The position numbers and the translations under genes are program-made. From the NCBI GenBank assembly GCA_018238965.1, contig JABCSI010000007.1, positions 1-35,887 on the forward strand: a stretch of DNA of 35,887 bases, written 5' to 3'. The notes below the pieces were generated by a model. The model had not been told where the DNA came from and did no database searches. It worked only from the letters and a program-made list of their open reading frames with translations. Below, piece by piece: positions 24,025-32,453 of this stretch (positions within the stretch are counted from its first letter, which is position 1; the number at the start of each line of letters is the position of its first letter). The DNA is from Promethearchaeota archaeon (GTDB taxonomy: Archaea > Asgardarchaeota > Lokiarchaeia > Sigyniarchaeales > Promethearchaeaceae).

Positions 24025-26349
24025 ATGTTGGTCATGAATTCTCAATATTTTCCCTTTTCTGCGGTTTTGGGGCTTGATCGAGTGAAATTGGCTCTGATTA
24101 TGGGTTTAATTGATCCCAATGTTGGTGGAATATTGGTTTCGGGACCCCAGGGAACAGGGAAATCCACGGTAATTCGCGCGATGCATAATATTCTCCCCCA
24201 TCTTCAATGCCAAGAAGGATGTCAGTTTCAATGCGAAATCCCCTCCAAGTTTGAAGATTCTGAAGATCCAATCGTTTTTTCGGCCTTTATCTGTGAATTG
24301 TGTGAGGAACAGCAATCCCATCCCGAGTCTTCGAAGATTTCATCAAAGCCCATCCCTTTCCATACTCTTCCCTTGGGGATTTCCGACGATATGTTGATCG
24401 GGGGAATAAATATCGAGCATTTAATCACCCATGGGAAACGCACATTAATGCCGGGCTTGTTTGCAAAAGCTCACAGGGGCATCCTTTATGTTGATGAAAT
24501 CAACCTACTCCAGGATCACTTAGTGGATCTTCTTATAGATGTGACCAGCACCCATCTCAATCGGGTGGAAAGGGACGGTTTTTCTATGGTCCATCCTTCC
24601 AATTTTACACTTATTGGGTCCATGAATCCCGAAGAGGGAGAATTGCGTCCCCAAATTCAAGATCGGCTAGGGCTTGAAATTTCCGTTTCTCCGAGTAAAG
24701 ATCCACGCTTGCGATCCCAAATTACACGGCGATCATTCGAATTTCAAAATGACCCCGCAGAAATGATTAAAACTTATCGGGATCAGGACCGAGAAATTGC
24801 ACGGAAAATCGAGAATGCCCGATCTAAGGTTGGATCCATTCCAATTCCGACTGATTTCTATGGTAAGGCAATACAATTTGTTAATGCCTTGGGTATTCAA
24901 TCTCACCGTGCCGAAGTGCGATTTTTATGGACCGCCCGGGCGGTGGCTGCCTATCGGGGAAGAGATTTCATCTCAGAAGTAGATCTTAGGGAGGCGGCAT
25001 TTCTAGTCTTCGATGCCAAGATTCGTCGAATCCACGGTACTATCATGAATCCAACCTTCCTTCAGGATACTTTTTTTGATATATGGCATAAATTGCCCCG
25101 TCATCCATCTCCGGAGGATCAAGATGATTTTATTAAGCGCCCTCCCAGTGGTATGCAAATTCCAGAGGTTTTTCGTACCACCGCCCAAATCGGACAAGAA
25201 TATGCAGAAAATCCTCCCCCGAAATCCGCCCAAGATATGATGGAGATCGACAATCATGCGCTTCCCAGAAGTGAATCCAAGGATCGGTATTCCAATTATC
25301 AACTCAAGGATGAAAGTATTCCGGGCTATAAAGCAGGGAGTGATCAACAGGCTCTGGAGAAAATTTCTTCCGAAAACCCGTACCCCTTCTATCTGACGGA
25401 ATCTCCCCTTCAAATGGATGTTAAGAGTCTCTTTTCGCAATTACTGAAACGGCGCAAAATTGTTAGTTATACTGGAAAAGGTTCACGGGTAAAAGTAATC
25501 TCCCGATCGGGGGGACGATATGTATACGCCCGCAAGCCCCTCAATCACCATCCTCGTTCCATTGCGTTTGATGCCTCGATCAAATCCCATTTTCTCCACT
25601 ATCCCTCATCGTTAAAAAAAATTGAAAATGTTATCTTTCGGCGCCAGACCTCCGAAGGGAAAAAGAAATTGGCCGTGGACCTCAATTTGGACGATATTCA
25701 CGAGAAAATCAACGAATTACGGGCACCCTTGTCCCTGTATTTTATTGTCGATGCCAGTGCTTCCATGCGGCACACTCTTCCCCTAGCAATCAAAATTATC
25801 CAAAGCGTACATGCCGAGGGATATAAAAAGAAGGATAAGGTCTGCGTTCTCTCATTTCAAGGACGATCCGTGGATACCCTACAACGTCCTTCTGTCTCTT
25901 TGTCTGTTGCCCTTGCGAAATTGCAACAACTTCAAGCTACTTCCTATACTCCCCTTGGATCGGCGCTGAAGCAGACCCTCACCCTAATTTCCCAAGAAGC
26001 GAGAAAAGGTTTCACCTTACCGATAATTATTATTCTAAGCGATATGGGGGCGAATATTTCCTTAGATCAGCCAAAATCAAATGCTGCAACCCGAAATGAT
26101 TTTGATCGCATAGCCTCCGAATTGGACACTCTGGCGCGAAGAATTGGGCGCTTGGGCTATTTGACTATCATCATGAAACCGTTAAAATCGTTTGCTACCC
26201 GATATTTGGGCGTAGATTACCATTCGGTTCAAAAAATTGAGCGATCCTTTTTAGATTTCGCCCGATCGCAGATTTACGAATATGATGTCTCCGATGTGGA
26301 TGGTACAATCATGCAATTTAAGAAGATCGTCGAAAATTATTCAAATTAA
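24025..26349 (+). CDS. AAA+/VWA fusion related to magnesium chelatase ChlI-ChlD
   Basis: 774 residues. The N-terminal AAA+ domain has Walker A GPQGTGKS (40-47), Walker B LYVDEIN (154-160), the ChlI-type sensor SMNPEEGELRPQ (199-210) and the finger region DRLG (213-216). Five Cys (C62, C66, C70, C90, C93) sit between Walker A and the chelatase helix insert, probably a metal site. A helical lid domain follows (about 240-340), then a Pro/acidic linker and a C-terminal VWA domain with MIDAS residues DASAS (576-580), T642 and D673. This is the architecture of BchI/BchD-like chelatase subunits and archaeal relatives. No large chelatase subunit (ChlH/CobN) or tetrapyrrole gene is in the window, so the metal or client is unknown. 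ATG 24034 (residue 4) is an alternative start. Confidence 0.85.
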   Translation: MLVMNSQYFPFSAVLGLDRVKLALIMGLIDPNVGGILVSGPQGTGKSTVIRAMHNILPHLQCQEGCQFQCEIPSKFEDSEDPIVFSAFICELCEEQQSHPESSKISSKPIPFHTLPLGISDDMLIGGINIEHLITHGKRTLMPGLFAKAHRGILYVDEINLLQDHLVDLLIDVTSTHLNRVERDGFSMVHPSNFTLIGSMNPEEGELRPQIQDRLGLEISVSPSKDPRLRSQITRRSFEFQNDPAEMIKTYRDQDREIARKIENARSKVGSIPIPTDFYGKAIQFVNALGIQSHRAEVRFLWTARAVAAYRGRDFISEVDLREAAFLVFDAKIRRIHGTIMNPTFLQDTFFDIWHKLPRHPSPEDQDDFIKRPPSGMQIPEVFRTTAQIGQEYAENPPPKSAQDMMEIDNHALPRSESKDRYSNYQLKDESIPGYKAGSDQQALEKISSENPYPFYLTESPLQMDVKSLFSQLLKRRKIVSYTGKGSRVKVISRSGGRYVYARKPLNHHPRSIAFDASIKSHFLHYPSSLKKIENVIFRRQTSEGKKKLAVDLNLDDIHEKINELRAPLSLYFIVDASASMRHTLPLAIKIIQSVHAEGYKKKDKVCVLSFQGRSVDTLQRPSVSLSVALAKLQQLQATSYTPLGSALKQTLTLISQEARKGFTLPIIIILSDMGANISLDQPKSNAATRNDFDRIASELDTLARRIGRLGYLTIIMKPLKSFATRYLGVDYHSVQKIERSFLDFARSQIYEYDVSDVDGTIMQFKKIVENYSN

Positions 26350-26417
26350 GTTTATTAATAAGTGAAAAATGAAAAAAAGATAAATGGATGAAGGAATTTC
26401 CCTCAAGGTGAATTCTT

Positions 26418-28124
26418 TTACGAATTCTTTTTGGCTATGATTTTTTGAATGAATTTCAGGTAAATTGGGGACGGCTCGTAGGGTCGGGAACAATATTCGG
26501 GGTGAAATTGTGTACCCACCATAAAGGGATGGATTTCCTCATCAAGTTCAATTGCATTCACAATTTTCCCTGTTTGATCATACGCGGATATTCGTAATCC
26601 TTTCGCCTTTACCTCGTCTGTGAAATAAGATTCGTTGATATGGTATCTATGGCGGAACCGTTCGCGAATTTCACCCTTTTCATAGGCTTGGAATAATAGG
26701 GTGTTCTCGGACACAATAACCGGTTGTCCTCCCAACCGCATTGTTCCGCCCATATTTACAATTTTTTGTTGTTCATCCATCATACTCACCACCGGATTAG
26801 GAGTCTCGGGGGCAACTTCTGTAGAATGGGCATCGGTTATTCCCATCACATAGCGCATAAAGGCCACATAAAAGAGTTGGGCTCCAAAACAAATTCCCAA
26901 GTACGGAGTTTTATTTTCCATGGCATATTTTGCCGAAAGGACCATTCCCTCCACTCCCCGTGTTCCAAATCCGGGGGTTAATAAAATACCATCACAGGAA
27001 TCAAACTCGAGTTGAAACTCGGTTTTTTCCGTATCCACAAACACGATCTCCAAATTTACACCTTCGTGCGCACATGCATGCTTGAGTGCTTCGTTTATTG
27101 AAACGTAGCTATCTCGGTTATCGACATATTTCCCGGGCATGGCAATGCGAAGTGTTTTATCATAATTTTTGGTGTATAGACTTGCTGTTTTTATCCATTC
27201 GGAGTAGTTATTGACCTTGCTGAATTCCACAAGTCGTGGCTTTAAATTTAAATGTTCCCCCAATAAATCTCCGAGTTTCTGATCCTCAAAAATCAGAGGA
27301 ACTGTATATATGGATTTAATATCTGGATTTGAAATGACGTGATCCGGTTTCACATTCGTAAAGAGGGAAATTTTTCGTTTCAATTCGGTGGGTATTTCAA
27401 TTTTTGATCGGCAGATTAGAAAATCTGGCTGTAATCCCGCGCTCTGCAGCTCTTTAACGGAATGTTGGGTGGGTTTGCTTTTCAATTCTCCGACGGCCTC
27501 AGAATACGGAACCAGGGTAACATGAACGAGTGCAGTATCTTCTTTGGGCAATTCTAACCTTAATTGTCTAAAAGCCTCCAAGAATATGACTGATTCAACA
27601 TCACCTACCGTTCCCCCGCATTCAATGATCAGCGCATCGATTTTTTCGTTTCGTGCAATTTCCTTAATGCGATTTTTAATCATATCGGTGCAATGAGGGA
27701 TAATTTGGACTGTCTTGCCTAGGTATTCGCCTTTACGTTCCTTCAAAATAGTCTCAAAGTATATTTGCCCGCTGGTAATATTGTGGGATGGATGAATGTA
27801 GGAATTTAAAAATCTCTCGTACGTTCCAAAGTCTTGATCCAACTCTCCTATCATAGTATAGGTGTAGGGATTTAGTCCTTCGTCTTTAATGGGATTAAAA
27901 TGCCACACTTCATCGGTTATAAAACATTCACCGTGCTCCACCGGATTTAAAGTTCCGGGATCTACGTTCAAATACGGATCAATCTTTATTGCTGATACTT
28001 TGAAACCACGGAATTGGCAAAGTTTTCCAATAGAGGCTGTAGTGACCCCTTTGCCTATTCCCGACATAACGCCTCCAGTCACGAAAACAAATTTAGTAGT
28101 CGGAGACGTTTTTTTATTGGGCAT
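26418..28124 (-). CDS. pyrG: CTP synthase
   Basis: 568 residues from ATG 28124. It makes CTP from UTP, ATP and glutamine. The synthase domain starts [18 protein letters not shown] and has [17 protein letters not shown], the YERFL segment and [17 protein letters not shown]. The glutamine amidotransferase domain has the nucleophile Cys in YLGICFGAQ and the His-Glu pair in GTQFHPEY. Between [10 protein letters not shown] and [12 protein letters not shown] lies about 20 residues more than in typical enzymes ([20 protein letters not shown]), near the metal/ATP site; this helps explain the length above the usual ~540-550. An upstream extension to 28181 is ignored, since the family starts near the P-loop. 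A T-rich TATA-like box about 30 bp before the ATG suggests a leaderless transcript. Confidence 0.96.
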   Translation of the reverse strand: MPNKKTSPTTKFVFVTGGVMSGIGKGVTTASIGKLCQFRGFKVSAIKIDPYLNVDPGTLNPVEHGECFITDEVWHFNPIKDEGLNPYTYTMIGELDQDFGTYERFLNSYIHPSHNITSGQIYFETILKERKGEYLGKTVQIIPHCTDMIKNRIKEIARNEKIDALIIECGGTVGDVESVIFLEAFRQLRLELPKEDTALVHVTLVPYSEAVGELKSKPTQHSVKELQSAGLQPDFLICRSKIEIPTELKRKISLFTNVKPDHVISNPDIKSIYTVPLIFEDQKLGDLLGEHLNLKPRLVEFSKVNNYSEWIKTASLYTKNYDKTLRIAMPGKYVDNRDSYVSINEALKHACAHEGVNLEIVFVDTEKTEFQLEFDSCDGILLTPGFGTRGVEGMVLSAKYAMENKTPYLGICFGAQLFYVAFMRYVMGITDAHSTEVAPETPNPVVSMMDEQQKIVNMGGTMRLGGQPVIVSENTLLFQAYEKGEIRERFRHRYHINESYFTDEVKAKGLRISAYDQTGKIVNAIELDEEIHPFMVGTQFHPEYCSRPYEPSPIYLKFIQKIIAKKNS

Positions 28125-28181
28125 GGATCTACTAATGCGGGAAATCTTAAAAAAAATTCTTATTCTGGAATCATATCGCAT

Positions 28182-28565
28182 TCAAATAAACTGTGCATTG
28201 AAATCCTTATTGTATTTAGCCTTGGCTAATATATCGGCGACAGATTCTTTGGAAATTGGCTTAAGTAAGAAATCGTTGAAATGCATTCTTATTTGAGGAT
28301 TTTCCAAGATATTGGCCATTCCTACTTTGAAACAGTCATAACGAATCTCCTGAACCAAATCGTGGCCATGTAGACCACCCTTTAGATAAATTTCTGCAAT
28401 TACCAAATCAAATTTTTCTTTCTTTAATCTTTTTTGGGCGTCTACGCTGGAATGGGCTGTGGTCACATCGTGTTTTGGGTTGATTTGTAAAATAAGCTGT
28501 TTAAGGTTATCTTGATTTTGCAAATCATCCTCAATAATTAGAATGTTCATGTTGTCATGAGTCAA
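28182..28565 (-). CDS. Receiver-domain protein lacking the phospho-Asp
   Basis: 127 residues forming a stand-alone response-regulator receiver fold. The acidic pocket is NILIIEDD (E12, D13, D14) and the conserved Lys is in FLLKPIS (K102). The phosphorylated Asp, expected in the strand FDLVIAEIYL, is Glu (E58), and the usual Thr/Ser strand is not obvious (VGMANILE). It may be locked in an on-like state or work without phosphorylation. The start is TTG 28565: AAGGAGGT (28573-28580) is an excellent SD with a 7-nt spacer. ATG 28550 is possible but poorly spaced. It lies between the coiled-coil gene and pyrG on the same strand; no histidine kinase is near. Confidence 0.8.
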   Translation of the reverse strand: MTHDNMNILIIEDDLQNQDNLKQLILQINPKHDVTTAHSSVDAQKRLKKEKFDLVIAEIYLKGGLHGHDLVQEIRYDCFKVGMANILENPQIRMHFNDFLLKPISKESVADILAKAKYNKDFNAQFI

Positions 28566-28664
28566 ATGAAGTACCTCCTTAAATTTATAATCATTTTGGA
28601 ACATCTTAGAACATTTTAAAAAAGTTGAGAAATTCTAACTAATCGAAATATATGAATAATGCAA

Positions 28665-29225
28665 TTAATCCCTTAGCTTCTTTCCCCGGAGCCAAGATTC
28701 CATCGCCATGTTGTTAAATAGATTAACTTGCTTAGGATCCTCCGTTTGAAATAAAAGAATTTCATCCGGCTTAGTGCCCAAAGCTCCAAAAATTAATTTA
28801 TTTCCATCGACGATAAGACTCCAGCGATCATTTCCGTCATAAATGCGTATATCTATGTTGTCAAATGCTTCTAACTCTTCCACAATTTCCTGATGTGATT
28901 TTTCTCCCATGGAAATATTGCAGGCAACCTTGACATTCACATTCGCATTGACTTCAAAAAGATACAAGTCCCCTACATCTTTTATGGAGGGGGCAGTGAG
29001 ATTTATGTTGTGGAGGGCAGAATCTATTATCTCCTTAATTTTCGTTTTCAGCACTGCATTGGAAAATAACAACGCTTTTCCGACTTCATACTGCTGAACT
29101 TTTGTTTCAAATACCTCTACTTCTTCATCAGCGGCTTCTAAGTCTTCCTTTAAGAAATCCATCTCTTCCTCAAGGGATTTGATTTTTTCATTTAGTTCGG
29201 CTATTTTTTCCTCGTTTTCCGAAAT
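28665..29225 (-). CDS. Coiled-coil protein with PLD/TrmB-like C-terminal domain; ATT start likely
   Basis: 186 residues if it starts at ATT 29225. The first ~45 residues form an acidic coiled coil (SENEEKIAELNEKIKSLEEE and onward) that continues unbroken upstream of the first ATG (29162), so an ATG start would cut it. Upstream of the ATT is an in-frame TGA (29232-29234), and GAGGGTGA on the minus strand is an SD with a 6-nt spacer. No ATG, GTG or TTG lies between. The C-terminal half (IDIRIYDGNDRWSLIVDGNK, IFGALGTKPDEILL, ending in WLRGKKLRD) recalls the PLD-like sensor part of TrmB-type regulators, without a helix-turn-helix. Function unknown; it may act with the receiver protein 99 bp downstream. 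Confidence 0.7.
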   Translation of the reverse strand: MSENEEKIAELNEKIKSLEEEMDFLKEDLEAADEEVEVFETKVQQYEVGKALLFSNAVLKTKIKEIIDSALHNINLTAPSIKDVGDLYLFEVNANVNVKVACNISMGEKSHQEIVEELEAFDNIDIRIYDGNDRWSLIVDGNKLIFGALGTKPDEILLFQTEDPKQVNLFNNMAMESWLRGKKLRD

Positions 29226-29364
29226 TGTTGGTCACCCTCATTTTTATTGCTAATATAGTATATTATGTGCGGGAAGGATTTTTATTTTCTTCGCTTTATC
29301 AAATTTTTTTTGTTTTCTCAATTTCTCAATCCTAAAAACATTAAGGTCAATCAAACCTAAATGG

Positions 29365-29372
29365 TTATATAC
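29365..29372 (+). promoter_or_regulatory. TATA box of the tandem Roadblock gene
   Basis: TTATATAC, with an expected start about 25 bp downstream near 29396 and the ATG at 29411. The short leader holds the purine-rich SD region AGGAAGGTAGG. Confidence 0.5.
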
Positions 29373-29410
29373 GGAGTACTAAATATCATAAGTAGGAAGG
29401 TAGGAAAAAT

Positions 29411-30178
29411 ATGAGTACAAGCGATGATGAATTAATCTCCCAAATAGAAAAATTGATAGATGATACTATGGAGGCAAATGGTGCAATTCTTGCAGTCTCG
29501 GTTGGAACAGAGATCGCCACAAACATATGCACCAAGTTTAAGTCGGAAGTGGCTAATTTTTCGGAATTAGAACTCATCGCAAGCTCTACCAGTTTTCAAT
29601 ATATATCCAATTCCCTCTTTAGAAATATTGCCAAGGGGCATTTGCACAGCACTTATGTAACAGTGGATAAATACATTCTTCTGATGAATATTACAAAGGA
29701 AGTTTCGGTTGCCATGGTGTTGGATCGCAATTTCGCCGAAATGGAGGGTATTGAGAAATTTAATCAAGTGCTATCCGGCTTGGCATTAAAGGCAAATGCT
29801 TATGTTGAGACCAGCGAGTATCTGGTTCAAGATCCTCTGGTGAAAATTATTCGTGCAGTTCCCAGTGCTCTTTTTCTGGGCATCATTAGTAAGGAAGGAC
29901 TTCCTATCAAGATCATCGATAATGGCACCGTGCAGGCGGCCATGGTTTCATCACAGATTGCTGCTATGTCCAATTTAACACAAATAATGCTAAAGAAGCC
30001 AATGGATTACGCTCTCCTCGAAGGCTCAGGCGCCATCATTTTGGTAATTCAATTTGACGAAGAGCGCATTCTCACGATTTCGATTCCCGAGAATGAAAAA
30101 GCCAATGTGGGTCAGTATTTGGCCCGAATCAAGGAAATCATTAAAAATTGCGATACAAAATCCATTGGATTCTCGTAA
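29411..30178 (+). CDS. Tandem Roadblock/LC7-domain protein
   Basis: 255 residues with two Roadblock-like modules. The first (about 5-125) has the helix ELISQIEKLIDDTME, strands GAILAVSVG and YILLMNIT and a closing helix. The second (about 138-250) has LVKIIRAVPSALFLGIISKEGLPIKII, a middle helix QIAAMSNLTQIMLK, strands GSGAIILVIQFDEERILTISI and a last helix. Roadblock proteins of the MglB/LC7 class pair with small Ras-like GTPases and scaffold complexes; they are abundant in Asgard archaea. A single chain holding two modules could act as an intramolecular dimer. No GTPase gene is in the window. A good SD and TATA box support ATG 29411. Confidence 0.75.
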   Translation: MSTSDDELISQIEKLIDDTMEANGAILAVSVGTEIATNICTKFKSEVANFSELELIASSTSFQYISNSLFRNIAKGHLHSTYVTVDKYILLMNITKEVSVAMVLDRNFAEMEGIEKFNQVLSGLALKANAYVETSEYLVQDPLVKIIRAVPSALFLGIISKEGLPIKIIDNGTVQAAMVSSQIAAMSNLTQIMLKKPMDYALLEGSGAIILVIQFDEERILTISIPENEKANVGQYLARIKEIIKNCDTKSIGFS

Positions 30179-30259
30179 GAGTCAATTGTTGAACGATAAA
30201 AGTTTGATTTTTTCTTCTATTCTCTATTATTCTAGCAACTATTCAAAGGAATATGGCCC

Positions 30260-31042
30260 ATGAAGGTACGATTCTTAGGAACAAGTGGATTCGGAGTTAC
30301 AACTCGGCGAAATTTGCCTTCTCTTTTAATTGATGATTGTATCCTAGTTGATTGTGGAGAGGGAACTTTAAAAACAATGAAAGAGATGAACATTCCCATT
30401 CTACCCGTTAAAGCGGTCTTCCTCACACACCTGCATGCGGATCACATGCTCGGGTTAATTTCGTTATTGTGGGATTTGGCTCTATATACTCGGGATGATT
30501 TCACAATTCCCTGTACTTCTCCGCCAATTTTTGTGCCCGAAGGTATGGGCCCTAACCTCGATCAAATTTTACGTTCAACATTTTCCCCCTTTCAACGTGT
30601 GAACTTTTCTGTTGACATTCGTGAACTCCCTGGCGTACATACCGAACCGTTGTCCCTAAATATCCAAAATATTTCCTATTCTGTGGATTGGATACAAACT
30701 ACCCATACTCCAAAATGTTTCGCCTATAAATTTAACAAGAGGGTTGGGATATCCGGTGATACCGGCCCAATAGATCAATTTAAGGCATTCTTTCAAGATA
30801 TTCCTTATTTAATTCACGAGAGTACATTTCCAGACACCCACGCTACGTTAGCACATCAATTGAATCATTGTACTCCCCTTGATGTCGCCAATCTCGCAAG
30901 TGAAATATCATGTCGGAGAGTTATTTTAAATCATCTTCCTGATCTCTCTGAGGAGGAGGAGGTTTCATTTTTGGAAGAAGCGAAAAAAGTATTCCCCGAA
31001 ATTAGTGTCGCCCACGATAGAGATGTTTTTGAAATCATGTAG
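30260..31042 (+). CDS. RNase Z-like metallo-beta-lactamase-fold hydrolase
   Basis: 260 residues. The zinc ligands are intact: THLHADH (56-62), the Asp in GISGDTGP, and the late His in ILNHLPD; HESTF and the start VRFLGTSGFGV are also typical of the RNase Z branch. It is shorter than true RNase Z (~300 residues), and no long flexible arm for tRNA binding is obvious. It may be a tRNA 3'-processing enzyme variant or a small-molecule phosphodiesterase/esterase of the same branch. AAAGGA lies about 10 nt before ATG 30260. The stop overlaps the end of the convergent MFS gene by 8 bp. Confidence 0.85.
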   Translation: MKVRFLGTSGFGVTTRRNLPSLLIDDCILVDCGEGTLKTMKEMNIPILPVKAVFLTHLHADHMLGLISLLWDLALYTRDDFTIPCTSPPIFVPEGMGPNLDQILRSTFSPFQRVNFSVDIRELPGVHTEPLSLNIQNISYSVDWIQTTHTPKCFAYKFNKRVGISGDTGPIDQFKAFFQDIPYLIHESTFPDTHATLAHQLNHCTPLDVANLASEISCRRVILNHLPDLSEEEEVSFLEEAKKVFPEISVAHDRDVFEIM

Positions 31043-32414
31043 ATTTTTTCGGTTTAGGTTCATTGAATTCTTTAACTTCATTAAATTCATCAGATTCTGT
31101 AGATTCACTATTAATTTTAGATTTTTTACCATCTTTGCGGAAATACAACCAGTTTACTAAAATCCCTCCTCCTCCTATCACAAAGAAGAGAAGAGGTATG
31201 GAAATATCCGCAATCAAACCAAAAATTGGTGCCAAAATCGCAGTAATTATGGACTTTGACTGCGCTTCCACACTTAAGATTGTTGCACGCTTTTCGGACG
31301 GAACTTGATTACCGATATGACCAACCAATATGGGACGGCGCAAATTATAGAACATATATATTATTAGATAAAAGAAAATTACTCCCCATGAGAATCCAAT
31401 CATGTAGAATCCTCCAATGATAATCAAAGCAGCTCCAAAGAGATCAAACAGTAAATTATATGCTGAAGGGCTATCTGAAAATAAATTACTGAACCTATAG
31501 GCATTTCGGGATGAAAATGATGACAAAATATAGAAAATAGCATACAATAATCCTAGAATGAGTTTAGTATAATTCTCCTGATTACTTTCATCTAATTGCA
31601 AATCAACACACAGATACACAATTAGAAAAGTCATTATCGGTTGAATGTAATCCTTTAATCCCTTGAAAATAGCATCATAGGATGAAGAACTTAAGATGCT
31701 TTTCCGTAATTCATCAGATTTCAACATGTCGCCAATATTTTTGATGCTTTCTTTGAGCAATACTGGTAAATTGGATTGGGCATCGGGCGTGGGCTTATTC
31801 ATGTATTTTGGATAAGTTGCGATTAACGCAAAATCTAGCAAAAATGGAATGGTTGCGATTAGGAAAATCCAATTATCTGCAGGAAGGATGAATACAAATA
31901 CTATTGCAAAAATTGAGTTCAGGGCAGAACCGTATAAAGACCAAGATCGAGTTTGACCGTAAATAAGCGCTTTATATTCCAGCAGATCATTTTTTTCCAT
32001 CCAGTCCAGTTCCATGGCTTTATGGGTTCCGGATCGAAATGCTTCGCCCGAGCCATAAAAAATGGTTCCCAATAAGAGAAATATAAAATTGGGTCCTAAA
32101 AAATAGAATATAAAGGAAGCTATATAGAACGTGAAGCATACTAATAATTCTGTCTTCTTTCCGAAATTATCTGCCAAAACACCGGAGGGAATTTCGAGCA
32201 CAAATATGATTATTTGTTGGATGAGTACCAAAATGCCAATTTGGAACAGGCTATAGCCCCAACCTATAAAAATAAGAATAATAAAGGGTTCAAAAAATTG
32301 TAGGTTCTTAAAAAAGCCATAAAGTTGAAACTTCCACATAATAGGGCGTTTGAGAATCTCTCTTATTATAGGATCTTTTTTGCTCTTCTGGTTATGATTC
32401 TTGGTGATGGGCAC
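31035..32414 (-). CDS. MFS transporter
   Basis: 459 residues with about eleven or twelve hydrophobic helices (for example FIILIFIGWGYSLFQIGILV, FYIASFIFYFLGPNFIFLLL, WGVIFFYLIIYMFYNL). The loop GVLADNFGKKTELL between helices 2 and 3 is the major-facilitator motif A. The charged tail (DEFNEVKEFNEPKPKKS) is cytosolic. The substrate cannot be told; export of small molecules is common for single genes of this kind. The start is GTG 32414 without SD, with ATATATAAAA about 15-25 bp upstream, so a leaderless GTG start is possible. It is the last of several same-strand genes; the hydrolase gene ends its upstream side with a 39-bp gap. Confidence 0.88.
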   Translation of the reverse strand: MPITKNHNQKSKKDPIIREILKRPIMWKFQLYGFFKNLQFFEPFIILIFIGWGYSLFQIGILVLIQQIIIFVLEIPSGVLADNFGKKTELLVCFTFYIASFIFYFLGPNFIFLLLGTIFYGSGEAFRSGTHKAMELDWMEKNDLLEYKALIYGQTRSWSLYGSALNSIFAIVFVFILPADNWIFLIATIPFLLDFALIATYPKYMNKPTPDAQSNLPVLLKESIKNIGDMLKSDELRKSILSSSSYDAIFKGLKDYIQPIMTFLIVYLCVDLQLDESNQENYTKLILGLLYAIFYILSSFSSRNAYRFSNLFSDSPSAYNLLFDLFGAALIIIGGFYMIGFSWGVIFFYLIIYMFYNLRRPILVGHIGNQVPSEKRATILSVEAQSKSIITAILAPIFGLIADISIPLLFFVIGGGGILVNWLYFRKDGKKSKINSESTESDEFNEVKEFNEPKPKKST

Positions 32415-32453
32415 AATTATTCATATTTTATATATCATTTAAACATGGTTTTC

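Noticed and set aside
28125-28181. N-terminal extension of CTP synthase
   Set aside because: CTP synthases begin a few residues before the VTGGVxSGxGKG loop; the extension is basic and lies in the probable promoter.
30232-30426. Minus-strand ORF and other 60-100-codon frames opposite real genes
   Set aside because: They are antisense or out-of-frame shadows of genes with clear motifs and lack SD sites; none adds a recognisable domain.
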